DNA of 64,000 nucleotides from an uncultured Synergistales bacterium. GTDB lineage: Bacteria; Synergistota; Synergistia; Synergistales; Aminobacteriaceae. This document shows, piece after piece, positions 8,342 to 16,808 of the stretch. The stretch covers positions 1 through 64,000 of the forward strand of contig CAJOMU010000005.1 of NCBI GenBank assembly GCA_905235735.1. Direction: 5' to 3'. The first letter of the stretch is position 1, and each line of letters opens with the position of its first letter. A model generated the notes under the pieces. The model had not been told where the DNA came from, did no database searches, and was given only the letters and a program-made list of their open reading frames with translations. The position numbers were made by a program, and so were the translations under genes.

Positions 8342-10075
8342 CTACTTGGCCTCCTTTGATGATGTGAATGCATTGAACTTGCATAACTGTTCGCATACTC
8401 CGCACCCAACGCAAAGAGTTTCATCAACGTGAGCTTTGCCTTCCTTCATTGATAAGGCAGGGCATCCTATCTTCATGCATGATTTGCAGGCCATACACTT
8501 TGATGTGTTCACCTTCAGCGGAGGGTTATGCTTCACATACTTCAATAATGCACATGGCCTCCTCGAAATTATCACTGATGATTCATCTGCGCTTAATTCT
8601 TCCTTCAGCACATCATCGCATTCCTTCAGGTTATAGGGGTCAATCACTCGTACACGTTTGAATCCCATTGCCCTGCATAATGCTTCGAGGTCAATTTTTC
8701 CGGCAGGGTCTCCTTTAATGTTGTAACCTGTCGTTGGGTTCTGCTGATGTCCAGTCATGCCCGTTATCGAATTATCGAGAATGATAACGACACTCTTGCT
8801 TTGATTGTATGCAATGTTAGCTAGACCTGTCATACCCGAATGCATGAATGTTGAGTCGCCTATAACTGCAACTGCGTGTTCTCCGCCTGCCTTATTGAAT
8901 CCGTGAAGTGCACTCACTGATGCTCCCATGCATAATGTCATCTCCATTGCGGATAACGGAGCGACTGCACCTAGTGTATAGCACCCAATATCACCGAGCA
9001 CTGTACATTTGTTCTTGCTGAGTGTGTAGAACAGTCCGCGATGAGGACAGCCTGCACACATCATAGGAGGTCTTGCGGGAATTTTCTCATCGAGTTTCTT
9101 TGCGTCATAATGAATCTGATTCAGTTTCTCAGATATTATGTTCTGGCTCAATTCTCCTTCAATGGGGAATATGTTTTTACCGTCGGGATTTAATCCGAGT
9201 TCCCTGCAATATCCCTCAATGAATCCGTCAAGCTCCTCAACCACAACTAGACGTTCAACACTTTCTGCGAACGTTTTTATCTTTGCGTCAGGCAACGGCC
9301 AAATCATTCCGAGCTTCAGGACTGGATATGTATCACCGCATACCTCTTTGACATACTGATAGCATGTTGACGATGTGATTATTCCGATTGATTTATCATT
9401 TCCAGATTCGATTCTGTTGATGTCGATTCGTTCTGCAAGTTCCTGAAGTCTTCGCATTCTCTCTTCTACGATTGGGTGTCTTCGTATTGCATTGCCGGGC
9501 ATCATGACATACTTTGCTATGTTCTTTTCGTAGGGCTTCGCAGGTATTTGATTGCGTTCTCCTGTTTCAACGAGCGATTGTGAGTGTGCAATTCGGGTAC
9601 ACATCTTCAGCATAACAGGACAGTCATATTCCTCTGAAAGGTCATATGCTCTCCTGAAGAAGTCTAATGCCTCTTGTGAATTTGAAGGTTCAAGCATTGG
9701 AAGTTTAGCGGCTCTTGCATAATGCCGTGAGTCCTGTTCGTTTTGAGATGAATGCATTCCTGCATCATCTGCGACACAGATAACCATTCCTGCATTTATT
9801 CCTGTGTATGATAATGTGAATAACGGATCTGCGGCGACATTCAGACCGACATGTTTCATTCCGCAGAAACTTCTTTTACCTGCAAGTGATGCACCGAATG
9901 CCGTCTCCATTGCAACCTTTTCATTAGGTGCCCATTCGCAATATATCTCATTGAACTTTGCAGCTTCTTCTGTTATCTCGGTGCTTGGTGTACCTGGATA
10001 ACTTGACGCAACACAACAACCTGCCTCATATAATCCTCTTGCTGCGGCGGTGTTGCCCTGCATTAACTGTTTCAT
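8342..10075 (-). CDS. iorA: Indolepyruvate:ferredoxin oxidoreductase, alpha subunit
   Basis: It is the catalytic TPP and iron-sulfur subunit, acting on pyruvates derived from Trp, Phe and Tyr during amino-acid fermentation. The N-terminal POR domain includes SSYPGTPSTEITE and GMKHVGLNVAADP. The TPP domain has PPMMCAGCPHRG and the motif GDSTFMHSG followed by an Asn-containing segment. The C-terminus is a two-cluster ferredoxin module with CMACKSC and CVGCGVCEQLC. The start is ATG at 10075 (MKQLMQGNTAAARGL), preceded by AAAGGGGG; upstream in-frame starts lack a site. The length of 577 aa is slightly under the usual ~600. A TATAAT at 10116-10121 on the minus strand could be its -10, but no clear -35 is seen. 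Confidence 0.96.
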   Translation of the reverse strand: MKQLMQGNTAAARGLYEAGCCVASSYPGTPSTEITEEAAKFNEIYCEWAPNEKVAMETAFGASLAGKRSFCGMKHVGLNVAADPLFTLSYTGINAGMVICVADDAGMHSSQNEQDSRHYARAAKLPMLEPSNSQEALDFFRRAYDLSEEYDCPVMLKMCTRIAHSQSLVETGERNQIPAKPYEKNIAKYVMMPGNAIRRHPIVEERMRRLQELAERIDINRIESGNDKSIGIITSSTCYQYVKEVCGDTYPVLKLGMIWPLPDAKIKTFAESVERLVVVEELDGFIEGYCRELGLNPDGKNIFPIEGELSQNIISEKLNQIHYDAKKLDEKIPARPPMMCAGCPHRGLFYTLSKNKCTVLGDIGCYTLGAVAPLSAMEMTLCMGASVSALHGFNKAGGEHAVAVIGDSTFMHSGMTGLANIAYNQSKSVVIILDNSITGMTGHQQNPTTGYNIKGDPAGKIDLEALCRAMGFKRVRVIDPYNLKECDDVLKEELSADESSVIISRRPCALLKYVKHNPPLKVNTSKCMACKSCMKIGCPALSMKEGKAHVDETLCVGCGVCEQLCKFNAFTSSKEAK

Positions 10076-10258
10076 GAAAGAATTATCCCCCTTTGATTTT
10101 CGCGTGAATTTTAACATTATACTTTGCAATTTAAATCGCTCATTAATAAACCAGAATTCATAAACGAGAGTATATTTTGTGTATCAAAGTCAATATATTA
10201 AAATTTAAGTCAGCCAGAAAAAATTGACGATGATAAATGACAGGAGATTTTTACATTC

Positions 10259-12082
10259 ATGAATCTTATTCGGAGGAACATTGATGTCTTTGATGAAAAT
10301 TATCCGAGACTTGAGAAATATGCAAAGAGTGCAGAGAAATGCATTGATTCAGGAGAATATAATCTCTGCATGATCTATCTCGGAAGAATAGCAGAGACAA
10401 TCACGAAAATACTTTGCAGACGAAGCAATATCCCATGTGATAATGATGAACCTGATTTATTGCGTAAACTTCTTGACCGTGAACAGATTACGCAGAGCAT
10501 AAGACAGAAGATTAAAGCGATAACGGAACTTCATTATGATGCATCTCATGAGGGCTATAATTCAAAGACATCATGCAGAAGAATATATGAAGCAGCCGTA
10601 CAGTTATGTGAATGGTTCATATCGGTTCAGAGATTCGACTTCCTGAATAGTTTAATGACAACTGAACGGTACGAGAATACACGCTATCCATTCACGAAGC
10701 TCGCGAAATTTGGAAGAGATACAGAGAACAATATATATTCCCTCACTCGCTACGGTCTTCTTTGTGTCGGGAACATGGGAGAAGAAGTTTGTATGCTTCT
10801 AACGTTCAAGTTCATTCACATGATAACGGCTGAAAAGGTGAATGAATTCCGAACATTAGAAGAGGCTAACGGAAGAGATATAAATCTGAGATACATTGCA
10901 GAACAACTTGAACGAGATGATCCCAATCTCAAAACGATAGCGCACAGAGTACGAAAACTTGAACAGGCACTCAGAATAAAATTTCTTCTTCACTGCGGCA
11001 TCATAGGAGAAGAACAGAAAAATATCCTTCAGAATATGCTTGAACCAAGAAACGGAGCAGTTCACGGAGAGATTGAGATTGACGGAGATAATATCACATA
11101 CTACACGAGAAGACATGATAAATTCAATATGAATGCGAAGAAGCTGCTCAATGATACGCAGTCATTATGTGTGTGGCTGTTCAGAAAGTTCATTCATGCA
11201 GGCTGTATTTTCACAGGCAGAGTTGAAAGCATAAACGCAAATAGTATACGTGTGTCTTCAGGGCCTGTATACGGTTTCGTGAGCGGTGAAAATATTCTTG
11301 AAGGCCATGAATGCGAAACAGGAAAAGTATACCCCTTTGACGTTGTGAGTGTTGAAGGTAATCGCATAAATCTCGGAATGAAATGGATGACTCTAGCACG
11401 ACGCTATAGAGCATATCATAATGATCAGGAAGTGAGAGCTGTAGTTGTCAGTGTAGAAGAAGGACACGGTGTGAACGTTGAGATAAGAGACGGACAAGAG
11501 GAAGGACTTGGTGCATTCATACCGTCATTTGAAATGAACAATATGAATCTATCAGAAGGTCGGGAAATCAATGCGAAGGTTAAGGGCTTCACTGTAGGCA
11601 AGCCATATATGTTCCTCACGATGAAAGATGTTGTTCAAGATGAAAGAGAAGATATTGAAGCGATAACTGAGATAACTGAAGAAGAAAAACATGAACTTCA
11701 GAAACAATTCCTCAGAATATGCATGTCAGGCACAGAAGAAGAAATATCACGTGCAATATCTTCTGGAGTGAATATAAATGTCAGAAACAGATCTCAGGCG
11801 ACAGGTCTTATGTTTGCAGCACAGAGGAACACTGCACATGCTGTTGAAATTCTTATTGATGCGGGACTTGATATTGATATGCAGGACATTCACGGGAACA
11901 CTGCATTGATTTACGCTGCCTCATACAATAATGATGATGTGGTTGATATGCTCATAGGCAAGGGAGCAGAAGTGAACATAATCAATCATACGGGGCATAA
12001 GGCATTGAACTTTGCGAGGAAGAATTACAGGCTCAATGACACGGAAGCATTGAGAGTTCTTGAAGAACAGACGAAGAATTGA
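10259..12082 (+). CDS. Multidomain DUF4145/HEPN-like, S1-like and ankyrin-repeat protein
   Basis: I do not recognise this 607-residue protein as a characterised family. Residues ~1-130 resemble the all-helical DUF4145 type found beside restriction and RNA-targeting modules, with a degenerate ELHYDASHEG motif (His92, His97). Residues ~165-310 form a second helical domain containing EPRNGAVHG, which fits the HEPN ribonuclease pattern R-x4-H (Arg264, His269). Residues ~315-365 and ~387-440 look like two beta-rich S1/OB units (FTGRVESI...YGFVSGENI and RAVVVSVEEG...GAFIPSF). Residues ~480-600 hold ankyrin repeats (GNTALIYAASYNNDDVVDML). No signal peptide or membrane segment is visible. AGGAG lies 12 nt before the ATG. 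It stands alone. An RNA-directed sensor or effector is inference from domain content only. Confidence 0.75.
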   Translation: MNLIRRNIDVFDENYPRLEKYAKSAEKCIDSGEYNLCMIYLGRIAETITKILCRRSNIPCDNDEPDLLRKLLDREQITQSIRQKIKAITELHYDASHEGYNSKTSCRRIYEAAVQLCEWFISVQRFDFLNSLMTTERYENTRYPFTKLAKFGRDTENNIYSLTRYGLLCVGNMGEEVCMLLTFKFIHMITAEKVNEFRTLEEANGRDINLRYIAEQLERDDPNLKTIAHRVRKLEQALRIKFLLHCGIIGEEQKNILQNMLEPRNGAVHGEIEIDGDNITYYTRRHDKFNMNAKKLLNDTQSLCVWLFRKFIHAGCIFTGRVESINANSIRVSSGPVYGFVSGENILEGHECETGKVYPFDVVSVEGNRINLGMKWMTLARRYRAYHNDQEVRAVVVSVEEGHGVNVEIRDGQEEGLGAFIPSFEMNNMNLSEGREINAKVKGFTVGKPYMFLTMKDVVQDEREDIEAITEITEEEKHELQKQFLRICMSGTEEEISRAISSGVNINVRNRSQATGLMFAAQRNTAHAVEILIDAGLDIDMQDIHGNTALIYAASYNNDDVVDMLIGKGAEVNIINHTGHKALNFARKNYRLNDTEALRVLEEQTKN

Positions 12083-12098
12083 ACGCATAATTGAATTC

Positions 12099-12150
12099 TT
12101 GACATAAAATTTGGTTTGATGTATTTATTTTCGAGTTCTGTTGACATAAA
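12099..12150 (+). promoter_or_regulatory. Promoter region with a repeated TTGACATAAA box
   Basis: TTGACA (12099-12104), a 17-bp spacer and TATTTA (12122-12127) form a good sigma-70 promoter for the acyl-CoA synthetase operon. The same ten bases TTGACATAAA recur at 12141-12150, exactly 42 bp downstream. The second copy has only a poor -10 (TTTGAT at 12164-12169). It may be a second promoter or a regulator site. Confidence 0.5.
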
Positions 12151-12209
12151 GCGGGACTTTCATTTTGATTCATGATTTTGATTTACGAAAGAAGGAAAAT
12201 TTTTTCACA

Positions 12210-13841
12210 ATGCCCATTACAGATTTACTTGAGAGGAATTCAAAGCTATACGGAAATGAAGTAGCATTAGTAGAGATTAATCCGGAACTTGAAGAACCAA
12301 TACGCGCAACATGGAAAGAGTATGCATTGATTCAGCCGACATCATCGAAGCCATACAGACGCGAAATAACATGGGAAGTGTTCGATGAGAAAGCTAACAG
12401 GGTTGCGAACATGCTCTTGTCGCGAGGCATAAAGAAGGGTCAGAAGGTTGCGGTACTCCTAATGAACTGTCTCGAATGGCTGCCTATATACTTCGGTATT
12501 CTGAAGACAGGAGCAATAGCTGTTCCTCTGAACTTCAGATATTCATCAGACGAGATTGAATACTGCGTGAAACTTGCGGACGTTGATGTATTATTCTTTG
12601 GGCCAGAGTTCATTGGTAGAGTTGAGAACACAGTACTTGCACTCGGAGAACATTACCTGCTGTTTTTCGTTGGGACTAACTGTCCGTCATTTGCGGAGAG
12701 CTACAACGAAGCCGTGAATAACTGTTCATCAAGTGCACCGAAGATTCTGATTGAGGATTCAGATGAAGCAGCAATATATTTCTCATCAGGCACGACAGGA
12801 TTCCCGAAGGCAATTTTGCATAATCACACAGCGTTAATGCAATCGGCCAAAATGGAAGCGATTCATCATGAGACCACACATGAAGATGTATTCTTATGCA
12901 TTCCTCCGCTTTATCATACGGGAGCAAAAATGCACTGGTTCGGATCACTTTACACAGGAAGCCGCGCAGTAATTCTCAAGGGGACATCACCGAAAGCAAT
13001 TCTTGATGTTGTATCGTGGGAACATTGCACAATCGTATGGCTGTTAGTGCCATGGTGTCAGGACATACTGACTGCATTGGACAGAGGAGACATTAAACTT
13101 GAAGGCAGGCATTTATCACAATGGAGGCTTATGCATATTGGAGCACAGCCAGTACCGCCGTCATTGATTCGTCATTGGCTCGATTACTTCCCAAATCATA
13201 AATACGATACGAACTACGGGTTATCAGAATCAACTGGGCCGGGCTGTGTTCATCTTGGACTTGAGAACATTCATAAGGTCGGTGCAATCGGTATACCTGG
13301 TTACGGCTGGGAATTGAAGATTGTTGATGATAAAGGCGAGAACGTGAAGCAAGGTGAGACAGGAGAGTTATGCGTTAAAGGGCCGGGCGTAATGCTCTGT
13401 TACTATCACAATCCCGGTGCAACTCACGAGACCATAAAAGACGGCTGGCTTTTTACAGGAGACATGGCCATGATGGACGAAGACGGATTCGTTTATCTTG
13501 TTGACCGAAAGAAGGACGTTGTGATTATGGGAGGCGAAAATATTTATCCTGTTCAGATTGAGAATTTCCTTACTGCACACCCGAAGGTACATGATGTCGC
13601 TGTTATTGGTCTTCCTGATCCGAGACTGGGTGAAATTCCAGCGGCAATAATTCAGGTGAAGAAGGGAATGACATGCACAGCAGAAGAGATTGATAGATTC
13701 TGTTTAGACCTGCCGAGATATAAGCGTCCGAAGAGAATCATCTTTGCAGACGTACCGAGAAATCCGACGGGTAAGATAGAGAAGCCGAAACTGCGTGAAA
13801 TGTATGCGACAGGAAAGAGTTTCTTCGACAAGGAAGCATAA
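12210..13841 (+). CDS. AMP-dependent acyl-CoA synthetase (fatty-acid CoA-ligase type)
   Basis: This 543-residue class I adenylate-forming enzyme converts a carboxylic acid to its CoA thioester using ATP. Motifs include the P-loop YFSSGTTGFPKAILHNH, YGLSESTGPG, the GWLFTGDMAMMDEDGFVYLVDRKKD core with its Asp and Arg, and the catalytic lysine region NPTGKIEKPKLRE. The chosen start is ATG 12210, with GAAGGA 13 nt upstream. A TTG at 12165 in frame has no site. It is monocistronic or leads the downstream DUF4160/DUF2442/lgt set, with only 2 nt to the next gene. The domain pattern suggests medium- or long-chain or aryl acids; the specific substrate is unknown. Confidence 0.9.
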   Translation: MPITDLLERNSKLYGNEVALVEINPELEEPIRATWKEYALIQPTSSKPYRREITWEVFDEKANRVANMLLSRGIKKGQKVAVLLMNCLEWLPIYFGILKTGAIAVPLNFRYSSDEIEYCVKLADVDVLFFGPEFIGRVENTVLALGEHYLLFFVGTNCPSFAESYNEAVNNCSSSAPKILIEDSDEAAIYFSSGTTGFPKAILHNHTALMQSAKMEAIHHETTHEDVFLCIPPLYHTGAKMHWFGSLYTGSRAVILKGTSPKAILDVVSWEHCTIVWLLVPWCQDILTALDRGDIKLEGRHLSQWRLMHIGAQPVPPSLIRHWLDYFPNHKYDTNYGLSESTGPGCVHLGLENIHKVGAIGIPGYGWELKIVDDKGENVKQGETGELCVKGPGVMLCYYHNPGATHETIKDGWLFTGDMAMMDEDGFVYLVDRKKDVVIMGGENIYPVQIENFLTAHPKVHDVAVIGLPDPRLGEIPAAIIQVKKGMTCTAEEIDRFCLDLPRYKRPKRIIFADVPRNPTGKIEKPKLREMYATGKSFFDKEA

Positions 13842-13843
13842 AC

Positions 13844-14110
13844 ATGCCTGAACTAAGCCGTTTTTGTGGAATGATTATTTACATGCTGTTTTATGACATA
13901 GGACAGCATAATAAACCTCATGTTCACGTTTACTACGGTGAATATGAAGCAGTGATTGCTATTGACGGAGAACTTTTAGCAGGTTCTCTTCCAGTGAAAC
14001 AGATGAAGATTATTACAGGCTGGCTTGCTTTCCATGAAGAAGAAGCATACAGAGCATGGAATCTCGCTGTGAGAGGCGAACACTTTGATAAAATTCCGCC
14101 AATGAAGTGA
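13844..14110 (+). CDS. DUF4160 domain protein
   Basis: This 88-residue protein has the DUF4160 core: MIIYMLFYDIGQHNKPHVHVYYGEYEAVIAI, followed by GELLAGSLPVKQMKIITGWL and a helical tail. The HNKPHVHV His cluster is the family hallmark. DUF4160 genes are typically followed by DUF2442 genes, as here. The pair is often proposed to be a toxin-antitoxin-like module, though I know of no solid biochemical proof. It begins 2 nt after the acyl-CoA synthetase stop, using the AAGGA inside that gene's end. Confidence 0.88.
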   Translation: MPELSRFCGMIIYMLFYDIGQHNKPHVHVYYGEYEAVIAIDGELLAGSLPVKQMKIITGWLAFHEEEAYRAWNLAVRGEHFDKIPPMK

Positions 14111-14114
14111 GGTT

Positions 14115-14441
14115 ATGCAAATGTACATAGTAAATGATATTTGTTATGCAGGAAAACTCGAAGACGGAATAAAGATAATTGAAGCTAAACCATTAATAGG
14201 AGGCGTGATACTCGTAACATTTTCAACAGGTGAGAAACGTCTTTTTGATACGACACTTCTTGAAGGAAAAGCATTTAAACCTCTTGAAGATGAAAAAGTA
14301 TTCAACAATCCTGTTATCTTTCAGGGTGTCATTACATGGAATAACGGCGAAATAGATATTGCACCTGAGAAAGTCTACAAAGAGAGTTTTGCATACAGCA
14401 GCAAAGCAATACAAGGAGAAGAAATATGTACCCTACGTTAA
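14115..14441 (+). CDS. DUF2442 domain protein
   Basis: This 108-residue partner of the DUF4160 protein lies 4 nt downstream. The core IIEAKPLIGGVILVTFSTGEKRLFDTTLL, then FQGVITWNNGEIDIAPEKVY, matches DUF2442, a small beta-rich fold. Its last 16 nt overlap the start of the Lgt-like gene and contain that gene's ribosome binding site, so the module is transcriptionally and perhaps translationally linked to it. Confidence 0.88.
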   Translation: MQMYIVNDICYAGKLEDGIKIIEAKPLIGGVILVTFSTGEKRLFDTTLLEGKAFKPLEDEKVFNNPVIFQGVITWNNGEIDIAPEKVYKESFAYSSKAIQGEEICTLR

Positions 14442-15223
14442 TTCAGTTCGGGAGTTTCAGAATCGATACATACAGTGTGATATGGTTTATCGCACTCTCA
14501 ATCGCAATCATATGGAGCATAAAGAGACTGGCATTATATGAACTTGATGAAGATGAATCACGGCGCATAATGGCAATCTCATTCATGTGCATGATTCTCG
14601 GAGCAATGACTTTAGAACACATTCACGATATACCTTCATACGTCAGAAACCCTTCATCAATTCCTTCATTAAGCAATTGGGGACTGAGTGAAATGGGTGC
14701 ACTTCTCGGAGCATTCATCTCAGCATTAGTTCTATGCATTTTCAGCAAAAAAGTTTCATTCATGAAGCTCTGTGATACTACAATAATCCCTACAATGTTA
14801 TCAATCGCAATAGGACGATGGGGATGTTTCCTCAATGGCTGCTGTGTAGGACAGCCTTCAAATTTCTGCTTGGCCGTTCACTTTCCGTTTGATTCGGCAG
14901 GCATTACACGTCATCCAGTGCAGATATATTATTCCGTGATTGCATTCGTGATTGTGCTGTTCCTTCTGTATGCTGAGAAAAAGATTTTGCCACTTCAGAA
15001 GCAGAACTATCAGAAGAACTATCATTCAGTGATTACGCCTCTGGGAATCATTCTGTATTCGCTGATGAGATTCGCAATTGTGCCTGTCAGAGATGAACAT
15101 TCACTCTGGGTAATGATTAGATATATGGCTACATATCAGGTACTCGCTGCTATCTTTCCGTTAGTGTGCGTATGGCTGGTGTATAGTTTACTTAGGTTAA
15201 AAGTAGATAGTTCACATAAGTAA
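14426..15223 (+). CDS. lgt: Prolipoprotein diacylglyceryl transferase (Lgt) family protein
   Basis: This 265-residue integral membrane protein has about seven hydrophobic segments. The family signature appears as IGRWGCFLNGCCVG (about residues 130-143), with the essential Arg and Asn retained. The later HPVQIYYS matches the usual HPTQLYE. The enzyme moves diacylglycerol from phosphatidylglycerol to the lipobox cysteine of prolipoproteins. The Cys-rich signature and unusual loops make it divergent, so it could be a paralogue with another role rather than the housekeeping Lgt. AAGGAG lies about 8 nt upstream, within the end of the DUF2442 gene. Confidence 0.75.
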   Translation: MYPTLIQFGSFRIDTYSVIWFIALSIAIIWSIKRLALYELDEDESRRIMAISFMCMILGAMTLEHIHDIPSYVRNPSSIPSLSNWGLSEMGALLGAFISALVLCIFSKKVSFMKLCDTTIIPTMLSIAIGRWGCFLNGCCVGQPSNFCLAVHFPFDSAGITRHPVQIYYSVIAFVIVLFLLYAEKKILPLQKQNYQKNYHSVITPLGIILYSLMRFAIVPVRDEHSLWVMIRYMATYQVLAAIFPLVCVWLVYSLLRLKVDSSHK

Positions 15224-15298
15224 AACGAGGCATGAATGAAAATCAATGAGGCGTTAAAATAATGCGCTGTAAAAAAGATTATGGAGGAAATTCAAATT

Positions 15299-16744
15299 AT
15301 GACTAGAAAAAAATTTTTAGCGTTCACATTCGCGCTGATGCTGATGTTCGTGTATTCAGGGAGTGCACTCGCAGCATTCACGAAGGAGGATAACCCTATT
15401 GTACCAATCGTGAAGAATGCTTCAGTCGCTGTAGTGAATATTGATGTCGAGAAAGTAACAAGACGTTCAGTTTCACCATTCCCCTTCGATGATGATCCGT
15501 TCTTCAAGCATTTCTTTGGAGATTCATTCAAGGATTTCAATCGCTCAGTTCCTATGAAGGGCAGAGGTTCAGGTTTCATAGTAACGAAGGACGGACAAAT
15601 CTTAACGAACAATCACGTAGTCGATAATGTAGACAAGATAACGGTATCAGTTCTCCTCAAAGACGGAAGCAAGAAGACATATTCGGCAAAAGTTCTAGGC
15701 AATGACCCGACATATGACTTGGCCGTAATCAAGATTGAACCCGATGAAGATTTACCCGTTCTTGAACTCGGCGATTCAGATGCAGTTGAAGTAGGTGAAT
15801 GGGTTGTTGCGATAGGCAATCCCTTTGGCTTTGAACATACAATCACTGCGGGTGTAATTTCGGCCAAGAACAGAAGCATTCATACTCAGGAAGTGAACTT
15901 CGATGACTTCCTTCAGACTGATGCGGCAATCAATCCAGGCAACTCCGGCGGGCCATTGCTCGACATGAATGGAAAGGTCATAGGCATAAACACGGCAATC
16001 GTTCCTTACGCACAAGGTTTAGGATTTGCGATTCCAGTCAACAAAGCAAAAGAGATTATGAATGATTTGGTCTCATTCGGAAGAGTTAAACGAGGCTGGT
16101 TAGGAGTGAGCATAAGGGACATTGATGAAAAGATTGCAAGGGCATACGGCGTTAAAGGCACAGAGGGCGCAATGATAAATGATGTCTTCAAAGGCGACCC
16201 AGCAGATAAGGCCGGAATAAAACGCGGTGATGTTGTGATTGAAGTGAACGGCACAAAGATTAAGGATGCAAATTCATTCGTTCAGAAGGTAAGAACACTT
16301 GCACCGGACTCAACAGCTAAACTCGTTGTGATTCGCAAGGGCAAGAGAATGACATTCAACATAAAACTTGGAGAGCGTCCTGACAATGCCGACGGAAGAC
16401 CAGAGACTGCGAAGAGGAATAATGCCGCAAAGAGCAGAGGCGAAAGTGATTCATTGAAGGAATTCGGGATAACGAGAGTTGAGGAAATTAACGATTCACT
16501 AAGAAGACATTATAAGATTACTTCTTCAACTGAAGGATTAGTTGTTACGGAAGTAGACAGGAATTCAGAGGTATCATCTGAAATACGCGAGGGTGATTTG
16601 ATTCTTGAAGTGAATTCCCACGAGGTCAGGACTACAGATGATCTGAAGAATGCAGTCAGTGATGATGAAGCGGTTGTACTGATGATTGAACGTGAAGGTT
16701 CAACATTCATCATAGTGATAAGCAAGCCAGAAATTAAGAAGTAA
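15299..16744 (+). CDS. degP: Periplasmic serine protease of the DegP/HtrA (Do) family
   Basis: It degrades and chaperones misfolded envelope proteins. The start is ATG 15299 (MTRKKFLAF), with the GGAGG at 15283 upstream. An earlier ATG at 15281 overlaps that site. A signal peptide ends near ALA (~residue 25). The chymotrypsin-like domain has the full triad: His106 in LTNNHVV, Asp140 in YDLAVI, and Ser216 in GNSGGPL. Two PDZ domains follow (~residues 275-370 and ~395-478). The length of 481 is typical of Do proteases. Its own terminator follows, so it is a single-gene unit. Confidence 0.95.
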   Translation: MTRKKFLAFTFALMLMFVYSGSALAAFTKEDNPIVPIVKNASVAVVNIDVEKVTRRSVSPFPFDDDPFFKHFFGDSFKDFNRSVPMKGRGSGFIVTKDGQILTNNHVVDNVDKITVSVLLKDGSKKTYSAKVLGNDPTYDLAVIKIEPDEDLPVLELGDSDAVEVGEWVVAIGNPFGFEHTITAGVISAKNRSIHTQEVNFDDFLQTDAAINPGNSGGPLLDMNGKVIGINTAIVPYAQGLGFAIPVNKAKEIMNDLVSFGRVKRGWLGVSIRDIDEKIARAYGVKGTEGAMINDVFKGDPADKAGIKRGDVVIEVNGTKIKDANSFVQKVRTLAPDSTAKLVVIRKGKRMTFNIKLGERPDNADGRPETAKRNNAAKSRGESDSLKEFGITRVEEINDSLRRHYKITSSTEGLVVTEVDRNSEVSSEIREGDLILEVNSHEVRTTDDLKNAVSDDEAVVLMIEREGSTFIIVISKPEIKK

Positions 16745-16768
16745 AACAGTTACACGCAAGATTACATG

Positions 16769-16799
16769 ACGGGATTCTCATGAAGAGAGTCCCGTTTTT
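16769..16799 (+). terminator. Terminator after degP
   Basis: The stem CGGGATTCTC/GAGAGTCCCG (with one G-U pair) has a four-base loop and is followed by TTTTT at 16795-16799. Confidence 0.88.
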
Positions 16800-16808
16800 G
16801 ATTCATCA

